Shown one piece after another: positions 26,627 to 35,359 of a stretch of DNA of 64,000 nt (its first letter is position 1; every line of letters starts with the position of its first letter). Under the pieces are notes generated by a model. It was not told the DNA's origin. It saw nothing but the letters and a program-made list of their open reading frames with translations, and searched no databases. The stretch is from CAKMZU01 sp965248335 (GTDB taxonomy: Bacteria > Pseudomonadota > Gammaproteobacteria > Pseudomonadales > DT-91): contig CBDFIY010000002.1 of the NCBI GenBank assembly GCA_965248335.1, positions 248,001 through 312,000 on the forward strand, read 5' to 3'. The position numbers and the translations under genes were made by a program.

Positions 26627-27931
26627 TTGAAACCAGTTAATATTGGCATATGTGGCCTAGGTACAGTTGGATCAGGCGTTTTTAATGTTATTCAACGCAA
26701 CCGTACAGAAATATGTGCACGAGCAGGACACGATATTCGTGTCACCCACGTAGGCGCACGCCGAGATAACCCAGCGTGTGATTTATCACAAGTGATTGTC
26801 GAGCGTGACGTACTTGCTGTCGCTAAAGCGCCCGAAGTCGATGTCGTTATTGAATTAATTGGTGGGTGTGATATTGCCAAAGAGGTTGTGCTTGAGGCAA
26901 TAAAAAACAACAAACATGTGATTACGGCTAACAAGGCGTTGATCGCTCTGCATGGCAATGAAATTTTTGCGGCGGCGCAAGAAAAGAACGTAGGCGTGTA
27001 TTATGAAGCTGCGGTTGCCGGTGGTATTCCTGTCGTCAAAGCGATAAGAGAAGGATTAGCTGCCAACTCTATTCAATGGTTAGCTGGCATTATTAATGGT
27101 ACAGGTAACTATATTTTAAGTGAAATGCGGGATCATGGACGCTCTTTTGACGATGCATTAAAAGATGCGCAAGCATTAGGTTATGCGGAAGCAGACCCCA
27201 GTTTTGATGTGGATGGCATCGATGCTTGCCATAAGCTTGTCATTCTTGCGTCTTTGGCTTTTGGTATTCCTTTACAGTTTGAAAAGGCATTTATTGAAGG
27301 CATTCGGCAAATCGAACCACTTGATGTTGAATACGCTGAAGAACTTGGCTATCGCATCAAGCATTTAGGCATCGCAAAAAGAACATCACAAGGCGTTGAA
27401 CTTCGTGTTCACCCAACACTGGTACCTGATAAGCGTTTAATTGCGAATGTGGATGGCGTCATGAATGCCGTATTGGTCCAGTCTGATGCGGTAGGCCCTA
27501 CTTTATACTATGGGCCGGGTGCAGGTTCTGAGCCAACGGCTTCATCAGTGATTGCTGATATTGTTGATTTGGCCCGTGTACTGGATGCAGAGCCTCACAT
27601 GCGCGTTCCATCGTTAGCTTTCCATCCCGGCCTGCTTGATGTCGATCAAGTGGTTGCGCCTGAAGATATCGAGACAGCTAATTATCTGCGTATGCAGGTC
27701 GCTGATGAACTTGGCGTGATGACAAAAATTACGCAAATTTTGAGTGATGAAGGTATCAATATTCAAGCGATGATACAGAAAGAACCCAACGTTGGCGAAA
27801 GTAAAGTTGCGCTGATTATCCTGACTAACGCTGTTAAAGAGTCTAAGCTGCATGCGGCTTTAACAAAAATAGAAGCATTGGATTTCGTGGAAGGGCGTAT
27901 CACACAAATTCGCATGGAATCATTAATCTAA
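26627..27931 (+). CDS. hom: Homoserine dehydrogenase
   Basis: 434 aa from a TTG start at 26627 preceded by GAGGA. An in-frame extension to 26528 adds 33 residues with no family match before the Rossmann strand. NAD(P)-binding motif GICGLGTVGSGV at residues 6-17. The catalytic domain includes EAAVAGGIPVVKAIREGL and GIINGTGNYILSEM, and a C-terminal ACT domain (from about 350) suggests feedback control by threonine. Monofunctional, no aspartokinase domain. Converts aspartate semialdehyde to homoserine. Followed by thrC with no thrB between them. Confidence 0.95.
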   Translation: MKPVNIGICGLGTVGSGVFNVIQRNRTEICARAGHDIRVTHVGARRDNPACDLSQVIVERDVLAVAKAPEVDVVIELIGGCDIAKEVVLEAIKNNKHVITANKALIALHGNEIFAAAQEKNVGVYYEAAVAGGIPVVKAIREGLAANSIQWLAGIINGTGNYILSEMRDHGRSFDDALKDAQALGYAEADPSFDVDGIDACHKLVILASLAFGIPLQFEKAFIEGIRQIEPLDVEYAEELGYRIKHLGIAKRTSQGVELRVHPTLVPDKRLIANVDGVMNAVLVQSDAVGPTLYYGPGAGSEPTASSVIADIVDLARVLDAEPHMRVPSLAFHPGLLDVDQVVAPEDIETANYLRMQVADELGVMTKITQILSDEGINIQAMIQKEPNVGESKVALIILTNAVKESKLHAALTKIEALDFVEGRITQIRMESLI

Positions 27932-27994
27932 TCTTGTAGAGCCTGTGTGATTCAGCGCCACTACCTATAACAAAAGTCAGTTTCGAGGCCATTC

Positions 27995-29386
27995 GTGAAA
28001 TACATTAGTACCCGCGGCAAAGCCCCCGCCTTAAATTTTGAGCAAGTGCTACTGACAGGCTTAGCTGCCGATGGTGGCCTTTATGTCCCTGAGACATTAC
28101 CGCACTTTGATAAAGAGACGATTGATAGTTTTAAATCGTTGAGTTATCCCGAACTGGCTTTCGTTATTATTAAACCCTTTGTGGATGGGGCTATTAATGA
28201 CACCGACCTCAAAGCCATTATCGATGAAAGCTATGCTGATTTTAGGCACCCTTCGGTTGCGCCACTTGTTCAGCTCGGGCACAGCGAATGGCTGCTTGAA
28301 CTATTCCATGGGCCGACCCTTGCCTTTAAAGATTTTGCTTTACAGCTGCTAGGCCGATTACTTGATCATGTGCTTAAGAAGAAAAACCAAAAAGTGGTGA
28401 TCATGGGTGCTACCAGTGGCGATACTGGCTCTGCAGCGATTGAAGGATGTAGCCATTCGGAATATGTAGATATTTTTATCTTACACCCGCATAAGCGTGT
28501 TTCCGATGTACAACGAAGACAAATGACCACAGTGATTTGTCCACATGTGCATAATATTGCCGTTGAAGGCAACTTTGATGATTGTCAGTCTATGGTCAAA
28601 GCCAGTTTTTCGGATCAATCCTTTCTCCCTGATGGAAAGCAGTTAGTGGCAGTGAATTCGATCAACTGGGCGCGTATCATGGCGCAGATTGTTTATTATT
28701 TTTATGCAGCTGTGCAAGTCGGTGCACCTGACCGCGAAGTTGGATTTTCTGTGCCAACAGGTAATTTTGGCGATATTTTCGCCGGCTATCTCGCGAAAAA
28801 GATGGGATTACCTATTAATCAGCTCATCGTAGCAACAAACAAGAATGATATCTTGCATCGTGTGCTGGCAAATAACTTATATGAGAAACATCCGTTAGAA
28901 CATACGCTTTCACCCAGTATGGATATTATGGTATCGAGCAATTTTGAGCGTTTGTTGTTTGATCTTTTTGATCGTGATGGCGAAGCGCTTGCTGATTTTA
29001 TGAAAAAATGTAATCAGGAGGCGGCTCACTTACCGGAAGCTGCCTTCGGTCAAGCGAGGCAGCTGTTTGATAGCTTAGCTGTTGATGACAAAGAGACGTG
29101 TGATGTCATTACTAAAGTGTTCGATGAATCCGAATATTTGTTAGATCCTCATAGCGCTATTGGTGTCAAAGCAGCAAGAGATGTTCGCCGCAGGCACGAT
29201 ATTCCTATGATTACTTTAGCGACGGCACACCCGGCGAAATTTTCTGAAGCAATCGAGAATTCAGGCTTAGCAACAGCGAAGCTGCCAGAGCATATGAAGC
29301 ATTTAATGGACGACCCAGAAAGGTATACGGTACTGGCTGACGATATTAACGTTGTACAGGCTTTCATTAAAAAACACAGTGAGTGA
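27995..29386 (+). CDS. thrC: Threonine synthase
   Basis: 463 aa from a GTG start. PLP enzyme converting O-phosphohomoserine to threonine. N-terminal MKYISTRGKAPALNFEQVLL is family-typical. The PLP lysine is K112 in LAFKDFALQ, and ATSGDTGSAAIEG and VPTGNFGDIFAGY are phosphate-binding segments. Long (class with N-terminal extension) as in Pseudomonas and Escherichia. Follows hom in the same direction with a 63-base gap. Confidence 0.97.
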   Translation: MKYISTRGKAPALNFEQVLLTGLAADGGLYVPETLPHFDKETIDSFKSLSYPELAFVIIKPFVDGAINDTDLKAIIDESYADFRHPSVAPLVQLGHSEWLLELFHGPTLAFKDFALQLLGRLLDHVLKKKNQKVVIMGATSGDTGSAAIEGCSHSEYVDIFILHPHKRVSDVQRRQMTTVICPHVHNIAVEGNFDDCQSMVKASFSDQSFLPDGKQLVAVNSINWARIMAQIVYYFYAAVQVGAPDREVGFSVPTGNFGDIFAGYLAKKMGLPINQLIVATNKNDILHRVLANNLYEKHPLEHTLSPSMDIMVSSNFERLLFDLFDRDGEALADFMKKCNQEAAHLPEAAFGQARQLFDSLAVDDKETCDVITKVFDESEYLLDPHSAIGVKAARDVRRRHDIPMITLATAHPAKFSEAIENSGLATAKLPEHMKHLMDDPERYTVLADDINVVQAFIKKHSE

Positions 29387-29387
29387 T

Positions 29388-29401
29388 GCCCGAACACGGG
29401 C
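29388..29401 (+). terminator. Possible terminator hairpin after thrC
   Basis: GCCCG-AACA-CGGGC forms a compact GC-rich hairpin 1 base after the thrC stop, but the T tract behind it is poor. Confidence 0.35.
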
Positions 29402-29538
29402 TTGATTACGGCGTTAAAACATACGCATTTAGCCCTGAGGTATATCGGCTCGGCATGTTGTTCTATTATTTGGTACGGGCAATGCGCATAAAGTCATTTG
29501 GAAACCTTGATGCGGGTCTGAAGAGGCTTTCTTAATCG

Positions 29539-31260
29539 ATGAAACAAATCATTAAACGTCGCTCTGCGCAGCATAATCTTACGGCAGAGCTCCCCCCTTT
29601 CTTATTACAATTGCTAGCCAGTCGTGGCATCACTGAAGATCAGCATTTATATCAGCGTTTAGCCGACCTGCCCGACCCATTTTTGTTAATGGGGATGGAT
29701 AAAGCGATTGTGCGTTTGGCAAATGCATTCAGGAAACAGCAAAAAATTACGATCGTCGGCGATTTTGATGCAGATGGTGCGACGAGTACGGCACTATTAT
29801 TGAAGGCTCTACCGGCATTAGGCTTTCAGCATATCAATTTTTTTGTGCCGGATCGGTTTGAGTTCGGATATGGCCTGTCGGTTGCTGCGGTACAAGCCTT
29901 ACGGAATCAGTCGCCGGACATTATTATCACGGTTGATAACGGCATATCTAGCATTGATGGGGTTGATTTTGCCAACAAGTTGGGTATCGATGTGATCATT
30001 ACTGATCACCATTTGCCAGGGAAGATACTGCCGGATGCGATTGCTATTATTAACCCTAATCAACAGCACTGCGAATGCCCAGCAAAAAATTTAGCGGGTG
30101 TGGGTGTCGCATTTCAGCTAGTGATAGCGTTACGTCAAGCATTAAAACAAATGCGCCTTGTTGATGGAACACAATTACCTAACCTTGCTCAGTATTTAGA
30201 TCTCGTTGCCTTAGGGACAGTGGCCGATGTCGTTCCTCTCGATTTTTATAATCGTATCTTAGTAGGACAAGGTATTAAACGCATCCGTGCTAACCAAATG
30301 AGTGAGGGGATTCGCCAACTTTTACTCGTGGCTAAAAAAGATTATCGATTTTTAACCAGTAGCGATTTTGGTTTTGCGTTGGGACCTCGATTGAATGCAG
30401 CAGGTCGACTCGAAGATATGACGCAAGGCATCATGTTGCTCGTGACTGAATCAGAAGTATTTGCTAACGAGCTTGCTGTTGATCTGGATGCTTTGAATCA
30501 TGCGCGGAAGCAAATAGAAGGATCGATGCAACAGGAAGCTGAAGAAATTATTCAATCCCTGATGGCGAAAGTAGAAACCATTCCCTTAGGTTTTTGTTTG
30601 TACCATGAAGATTGGCATCAAGGCATTGTGGGCCTTGTGGCTTCGCGCATAAAAGAAAAATACCATCGCCCAGTGATTGCTTTTGCATTAGATAAAACTG
30701 AGGATGGGGTTACATTGTTGAAAGGTTCTGGACGTTCGATTCAGGGGGTGCATTTACGTGATATTTTGGATCGGATGGCAACACAAAACCCGCAACTGAT
30801 TTCGAAGTTTGGCGGTCATGCGATGGCGGCAGGGCTAAGTATGGATCATAAATATTTGGCTGATTTTTCGGTGGCATTCAATACAGTGCTAGCAGCTGTG
30901 GATAAACAAGTTTTTGAGCCAACGCTGTTAACCGATGGCGAGATAAACGAAAAGGATATGCACGTTTACACAGCTCAACAAATTAAAGACGTCATACCTT
31001 GGGGGCAAGGCGTGCCTGAACCTTTGTTTGACGGCAGGTTTCAAGTGCTGAGCCAGCGTGTTGTGGGCGGTAGCCATTTGAAATTAGTCCTCTTTGTTCA
31101 TGATGCGAGCCAAGCCATTGATGCCATCTGGTTTAATTACGATATTGGCATTAATATGAGTAAGGGTGTTCAGGTGGTGTATAAAATGGATGTGAACCGT
31201 TACCGTGGTCAGCAAACATTGCAGTTAATGGTTGAGCAAGTTACAGCGTTAACAGAATGA
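29539..31260 (+). CDS. recJ: Single-stranded-DNA-specific exonuclease RecJ
   Basis: 573 aa, normal length. 5'-3' exonuclease used in recombination and mismatch repair. DHH superfamily: motif I GDFDADG at residues 74-80, motif III DHH at 156-158 (TDHHLPG), and the DHHA1-associated GSGRSIQGVHLRDILD and FGGHAMAAGLS segments near 400-430. C-terminal OB fold. A palindromic repeat starts directly after the stop codon. Confidence 0.97.
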   Translation: MKQIIKRRSAQHNLTAELPPFLLQLLASRGITEDQHLYQRLADLPDPFLLMGMDKAIVRLANAFRKQQKITIVGDFDADGATSTALLLKALPALGFQHINFFVPDRFEFGYGLSVAAVQALRNQSPDIIITVDNGISSIDGVDFANKLGIDVIITDHHLPGKILPDAIAIINPNQQHCECPAKNLAGVGVAFQLVIALRQALKQMRLVDGTQLPNLAQYLDLVALGTVADVVPLDFYNRILVGQGIKRIRANQMSEGIRQLLLVAKKDYRFLTSSDFGFALGPRLNAAGRLEDMTQGIMLLVTESEVFANELAVDLDALNHARKQIEGSMQQEAEEIIQSLMAKVETIPLGFCLYHEDWHQGIVGLVASRIKEKYHRPVIAFALDKTEDGVTLLKGSGRSIQGVHLRDILDRMATQNPQLISKFGGHAMAAGLSMDHKYLADFSVAFNTVLAAVDKQVFEPTLLTDGEINEKDMHVYTAQQIKDVIPWGQGVPEPLFDGRFQVLSQRVVGGSHLKLVLFVHDASQAIDAIWFNYDIGINMSKGVQVVYKMDVNRYRGQQTLQLMVEQVTALTE

Positions 31261-31391
31261 TATATACCGATCAGCCTTGAAGGTGCAAGGGCGTTGACCG
31301 CGCTCGCTCATCCCAATCACTTACTAACTGTAAGCTCATGGGGGTTCGCTCGCTTGCCGCCTTCTTGCACCTCCAATTCCGATGGGTATAG
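31261..31391. repeat. Palindromic intergenic repeat (about 130 bp)
   Basis: Both ends carry related inverted sequences: TATACC-ATC...TTG-AGGTGCAAG on the left and its near-complement CTTGCACCTCCAATTC-GATGGGTATA on the right. The centre folds around CTTAC-TAACT-GTAAG. A shortened relative is at 45545-45586. The form is that of a dispersed palindromic element or MITE-like repeat. No ORF is inside. Confidence 0.7.
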
Positions 31392-31573
31392 TTATGCTGA
31401 TAGCGTGTATGATTGCTATAGTCTACTGACCGTGTAGCTAAAGACTTTAGCTCGCGTGAAGTCTTTTAGGTGATTCTCTTTTCTTTTACTTAAGGCAGTT
31501 TAGTTCCGACTATAAAAGCGATGGTTTATTGATTTAAATTAAACAACACGTATGCCCTAAAAAGGATAGGTTT

Positions 31574-31996
31574 ATGTATATCGATCATGCTGTGATTTGG
31601 GTAGAGAGTGCAAAGCGTGCTCTCGATTTTTATGTCAATATGTTGGGGCTTGAACCTGTTCGAGAGGCAGAATTCTTAGCCGGTGACGCAGGCTTTCCGA
31701 GTGTGCGGATTAATGAAAAAACGATTTTTGATATTATGGAATATGGTAAGTCTTTATCACTTGTCCAGAAGTTTACTGGCTCGGGTGAAGGCGTTGGCGG
31801 GCTGCCTATCAATCATATCTGTTTATCGATGAGCCGTGATGAATACAATGCTACCATCGAGCGGCTTGAGGCTCACCATGTAAAGTTAACCTCTGCTGGA
31901 GAGAACGCTTTTGGTGCGCAAGGAAAAGCGGTTTATTCGACGTACTTTAATGATCCAGATAGTAACGTGATAGAGATACGGTTTTATGCAAGTTAA
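31574..31996 (+). CDS. VOC superfamily (glyoxalase/dioxygenase fold) protein
   Basis: 140 aa. Begins YIDHAVIWVESAKRALDFYVNMLGLEPVR and ends NDPDSNVIEIRFY, both typical of the paired beta-alpha-beta-beta-beta modules of vicinal-oxygen-chelate proteins. Likely metal ligands are His in IDHAV, His in INHICLS and the C-terminal Glu in VIEIR. Function (glyoxalase-like, antibiotic binding or dioxygenase) cannot be told. A good ribosome site, AAAGGA, lies upstream of the ATG. Confidence 0.88.
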   Translation: MYIDHAVIWVESAKRALDFYVNMLGLEPVREAEFLAGDAGFPSVRINEKTIFDIMEYGKSLSLVQKFTGSGEGVGGLPINHICLSMSRDEYNATIERLEAHHVKLTSAGENAFGAQGKAVYSTYFNDPDSNVIEIRFYAS

Positions 31997-32342
31997 AATA
32001 AAATAGGTTCGATTAGCCTTCATTTCGTATACGCAGTCAGCACGGCCCCTTTTGGTCATCGAAATTTCTCATTTAACACAGAATGTGAAGTTGCTTATTT
32101 AGCGACAGTATGGCGGATTTACCTTTAAAAGAAGCGGCTCAGTTAATGATACTGGCCGTAAAGGTAAGTGGGTTTTTCAGGATTGACTAAGTAGGCTGTG
32201 TCGGAAATGTACTTTTTAAAGATCCTCTATAGTTTTGTTTCCCCTTGTTCAAAAATAGAAAACGACGATAATATTGGAAGCTCGGTTGTACTAAATGATG
32301 ATGTTTAACCCTAGCTTTCTTGCTTTTATCTCTCGATAATTC
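31997..32342. other. Intergenic region without identified gene
   Basis: About 350 bases, AT-rich. The only ORF seen is a 26-codon frame from 32111 with no recognisable feature. No RNA gene was recognised. Confidence 0.4.
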
Positions 32343-32357
32343 CGGTATTTAATACCG
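32343..32357. promoter_or_regulatory. Palindrome upstream of the pentapeptide-repeat gene
   Basis: CGGTATT-T-AATACCG is a perfect inverted repeat ending 20 bases before the start codon at 32378, where an operator that overlaps a promoter would be expected. No regulator gene is adjacent. Confidence 0.45.
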
Positions 32358-32377
32358 ATTAAATAGATTATTTATTA

Positions 32378-32989
32378 ATGACCTTTTCAAAAGAAACATT
32401 TTCAGCACAAGCCAGTTTATATGCAGAAACGCTTAAGAAGGTAGATTTATCGGGCGATAAAATCGCCTCAAAAGAATTCGATGGTTGCACCTTCTCCGAA
32501 TGCAACTTTAGCGAATCAACGTTTAAATCCTGCAAGTTTATCGAATGCCATTTTTTACATTGCGATATGAGTCTTGTTATGTGGAGCTATAGCAGATTCG
32601 TTGATTGTACTTTTGAAGGCTGTAAGCTTGTCGGCATTGATTGGACAAAAGCCTCGTGGCCAACAGTTTCTGGCTTGCCGAGTGTCAATTTTAAAACCTG
32701 CGTACTGAATGATGCATCATTTTATGGGCTTAATCTGCAAAATGTCGTGATGGATGATTGCAAAATTCATGATTGTGATTTTAGGGACGCGGATCTTTCT
32801 CATGCGGCTTTTTGTTATTCGGATTTAACCCATAGTCAGTTTGTGAATACAAACTTATCAAAAGCGGATTTTACAGAGGCAACGAACTACGATATTGATA
32901 TCCATACCAATAATATCAAAGGCGCAAAATTTACCCGCTTTGAAGCAGTCAGATTGTTGGAGCGACTGGGTATTGAATTAGTTGATTAA
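32378..32989 (+). CDS. Pentapeptide-repeat protein, Qnr-like
   Basis: 203 aa built of A(D/N)LXX-type repeats (central Leu or Phe every fifth residue) in two blocks: about 33-87 and 96-185, separated by GIDWTKASW near 88-96. The C-terminus FEAVRLLERLGIELVD closely resembles the Qnr C-terminal helix ending LLMERLGI. Qnr proteins are DNA-mimicking beta helices that protect gyrase from quinolones, and 203 aa is close to Qnr size. Whether this protein protects gyrase is inference. It is a lone gene in the accessory region, next to the disrupted fetB and the IS elements. Confidence 0.85.
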   Translation: MTFSKETFSAQASLYAETLKKVDLSGDKIASKEFDGCTFSECNFSESTFKSCKFIECHFLHCDMSLVMWSYSRFVDCTFEGCKLVGIDWTKASWPTVSGLPSVNFKTCVLNDASFYGLNLQNVVMDDCKIHDCDFRDADLSHAAFCYSDLTHSQFVNTNLSKADFTEATNYDIDIHTNNIKGAKFTRFEAVRLLERLGIELVD

Positions 32990-33040
32990 AGCGCGACTGA
33001 CAGGTAAATTTTTATGTGGAAGCCTTTTAGTGTTATAGCG

Positions 33041-33151
33041 CTAAAGGGCTATTTTTATTTTCCCTGTATTTGTAATCGTGCTACGAATACAGAGGATTAA
33101 TGACGAAGAAACGGACATTGCTAATGTCACAAAAATCGCCACGGAGATGAT
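33041..33151 (-). pseudogene. 3' fragment of fetB-like permease, separated by IS200 insertion
   Basis: On the minus strand, 36 codons and a TAG stop encode IISVAIFVTLAMSVSSSLIL followed by a short basic tail. This matches the last membrane helix and tail of a FetB/UPF0014 permease. Joining base 33151 to base 35360 gives an uninterrupted frame (…AIKYH + IISVA…), so this is the end of the gene whose front lies at 35360-36023. Confidence 0.75.
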
Positions 33152-33193
33152 TAATTCGTCCGAAAAATAAGGTTTAAACCCCCGCCTTCAGGC

Positions 33194-34803
33194 CTGTCTC
33201 TTTATCACAAATATCCAGCAATTCATAAGTTATCTGGAGCTTATTGATTCTTAATCTGTAATAAATTCAATAATTTCGCCCTTAATTTAAACTTTCTCTG
33301 TATATGAAGTGTCATACATGACCAAACATACAAAGGTCAGTAAATCATTAACAGCATACTTGATTCAAAAAAATGGGCAGAAGTAACCTTTGGAGGTGCA
33401 GATTTGGGTGATAAAAGACGAACAGATAGGCTGATTCATGTAGCCGCTGAGTTATCGGCAAATACAGGATCCTCTTTGGCTAGTTCATGTGCAGATGACT
33501 CAGCGGCGCTGCTTGGAGGGTATCGTTTTATTGAAAATAAAGCGGTTAAACCCGATGATATTGCTAAATCCGGATTTCAATCAACGGCAGTTTTATCACA
33601 AGAATCAAATTTACTGCTGGCTATTGAGGATTCAACAACGCTTAGCTATAAACATTCAATTGTTTCGGAATTAGGTGGATTGGGTGGCCCTAAAGATTCA
33701 ACAGCCAAAGGTTTCTGGGTTCATTCAGTTATGCTTATGGATGCTAATTTGGAGAGAACTGTTGGTCTGATTGATCAGCAGCGCTGGATAAGACTCGGCA
33801 AAAGTGAGTCAGAAAAAGTTTCCCCTAGAAAAAGGCCTTATGAGGAGAAAGAAAGTTTTAAATGGCAAAAATCCTCAGAGAATATAAGCCAGAGACTAGG
33901 TGATCAGATAGCTATAACGATAAGTGTATGTGATCGTGAAGCAGATGTTTTTGAATACATCCAATACAAGATTGATAATGGCGAGCGATTTGTTGTCAGG
34001 GCATCGCAGAACCGGAGGCTGGTTGATGAAGATAAATGTTTGTTTGATGCGGTATTGGAAACGCCTGTAATTGGCGAGTATACGATAAAGATTCCACAGC
34101 GAGGGGGAAGAAAAGCGAGAGAAGCCAAGCTCGAAGTAAGAAGTAAACGAGTGACAATTCTGCCTCCTCAAAGGCCTGATAGTCAGTTATCCCCCTTGAG
34201 TGTTAATGTTGTCATAGCACAGGAAGTGGGTGCTGACTCGGATGAGAAATTATGCTGGATTCTTTTAACTTCCGAGAATATAGAGACCTTTGAATGCTGC
34301 CGTAAAATATTAAGATTTTATGAACTTCGCTGGGGTATAGAAGAATTTCATAAAGCGTGGAAATCAGGCGCAAAGGTCGAAGAGCAGCGTATGCAAAGTG
34401 CCGGCAATATGGAGCGAATAGCTGTTATTTTGATGTTTATAGCAGTAAGGCTAATACAGTTACGCGAAGCACTAATGAAGCCTTTCAGTGCAAATTTAGA
34501 GAGCGGGCAGAAGGGAAATGAAAACGCAGGAAATGAAAATACACCTGCGAATAAAGTTGTTTCTGCTGAAGAATGGCAAGTGCTTTGGTTTCTGAAAGAG
34601 AAAAAAACATTGCCTGATAAGCCACCAAGCTTACTTTGGTTTTTTCAAACGCTGGCAAAGCTTGGCGGTTGGTATGATTCTAAGCGAACTGGACGACCTG
34701 GATGGTTAGCCATCTGGAAAGGCTGTATGAAATTACAACTAGTCATCGAAGGGTACCGCGTAGGCCACCAATTCTATAGCAGGGAGATGTGATAAAGAGA
34801 CAG
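33194..34803 (+). mobile_element. IS4-family (Tn5/IS50-like) insertion sequence
   Basis: 1610 bp. Terminal inverted repeats are perfect over 15 bp: CTGTCTCTTTATCAC at 33194-33208 and its complement at 34789-34803, very like the Tn5 ends. A 9-bp direct duplication CCTTCAGGC flanks it (33185-33193 and 34804-34812), the duplication length used by Tn5. It is inserted into the left hairpin of the IS200 element. Intact ends and duplication indicate a recent insertion. Confidence 0.96.
33318..34792 (+). CDS. IS4-family transposase (Tn5-like), start region frameshifted
   Basis: The main frame from 33404 (TTG) to 34792 is 462 aa. It carries a DDE catalytic triad, D76 in LAIEDSTTLS, D177 in VCDREADVFE and E313 in the YELRWGIEEFHKAWK signature (Y-x2-R-x3-E-x6-K). 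The true N-terminus appears to lie in another frame from the ATG at 33318 (MTKHTKVSKSLTAYLIQ), which would join as K-K-W-A-E-V-T-F if the run of seven A at 33367-33373 had eight. The join aligns well with the Tn5 N-terminus (WAKSVFSSAALGD). Either slippage on the A run makes full-length protein or a base is missing. Confidence 0.88.
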
Positions 34804-34851
34804 CCTTCAGGCGGGTAGCTTTAAGCTAGCAGTTGCCTTTATGATACGGGC

Positions 34852-35277
34852 ATGAAATACCGTTATGGTTCGCACACGAAATATAAGATTGAATATCATT
34901 TTGTTTGGGTGACTAAGTATCGCTATCAGGTATTAAAAGGCGATGTTGGACTGAGAGTTCGTGAGTTAATCAGGCAAACGTGTGAGTATTTAGAAATAGA
35001 AATATTGCGCGGCGTGATCAGCAAAGATCATGTACATTTGCTGATATCTGTGCCACCGACTTTATCACCAGCAGAGGTAATGAGGAGAATAAAAGGTCGA
35101 TCATCGACTAAATTGTTTCAGGAGTTTCCACATTTAAAGAAAAGGTATTGGGGGCAGCATTTTTGGGCGAGAGGTTATTTTTGTGTGACGGCTGGAGAGC
35201 TAACTAAAGAGATGATACAGGAGTATCTGGAGCACCACTTTGAACGAAAATTTGATGATAATTTCGATGTTGAATGA
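34852..35277 (+). CDS. tnpA: IS200/IS605 HUH transposase TnpA
   Basis: 141 aa Y1 single-strand transposase. HUH motif H60-V-H62 in SKDHVHLLIS binds the metal ion, and Y125 in MIQEYLEHHF is the candidate nucleophile. The N-terminus YKIEYHFVWVTKYRY is family-typical. Full length and apparently intact. Its left-end substrate is disrupted by the IS4 insertion, so mobility of the element is doubtful although the protein could act in trans. Confidence 0.95.
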   Translation: MKYRYGSHTKYKIEYHFVWVTKYRYQVLKGDVGLRVRELIRQTCEYLEIEILRGVISKDHVHLLISVPPTLSPAEVMRRIKGRSSTKLFQEFPHLKKRYWGQHFWARGYFCVTAGELTKEMIQEYLEHHFERKFDDNFDVE

Positions 35278-35287
35278 GAGTATTTAT

Positions 35288-35352
35288 TCGGCTTTAGCCG
35301 AAAAGCTGGACTTTCAGTCCGCAGTTTTTAACCCACCGTCTTTAGACGGTGG
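35288..35352 (+). repeat. Right-end hairpins of the IS200 element
   Basis: Three consecutive hairpins: CGGCTTTAGCCG, GGACTTTCAGTCC and the large one at 35333-35352. The last is the probable transposase recognition hairpin; the others may also terminate tnpA. Confidence 0.75.
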
Positions 35353-35359
35353 TTGTTAA

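Larger units (their letters stand above)
33152..35359 (+). mobile_element. IS200/IS605-family element, interrupted by an IS4-family element
   Basis: Contains an HUH transposase gene (34852-35277) and no tnpB, so IS200 type. The right end has a perfect 8-bp hairpin CCACCGTC-TTTA-GACGGTGG (35333-35352), preceded by two smaller hairpins. The left-end hairpin CCCGCC-TTCA-GGCGGG is only seen after removing the IS4 element inserted in it. Boundaries are inferred from restoration of the fetB frame, with the 5' flank ending ATGAT at 33151. The exact ends need comparison with an empty site. Confidence 0.8.

Noticed and set aside
32111..32191. 26-codon ORF in the gap before the pentapeptide gene
   Set aside because: Short, no good ribosome site and no recognisable feature; expected by chance.
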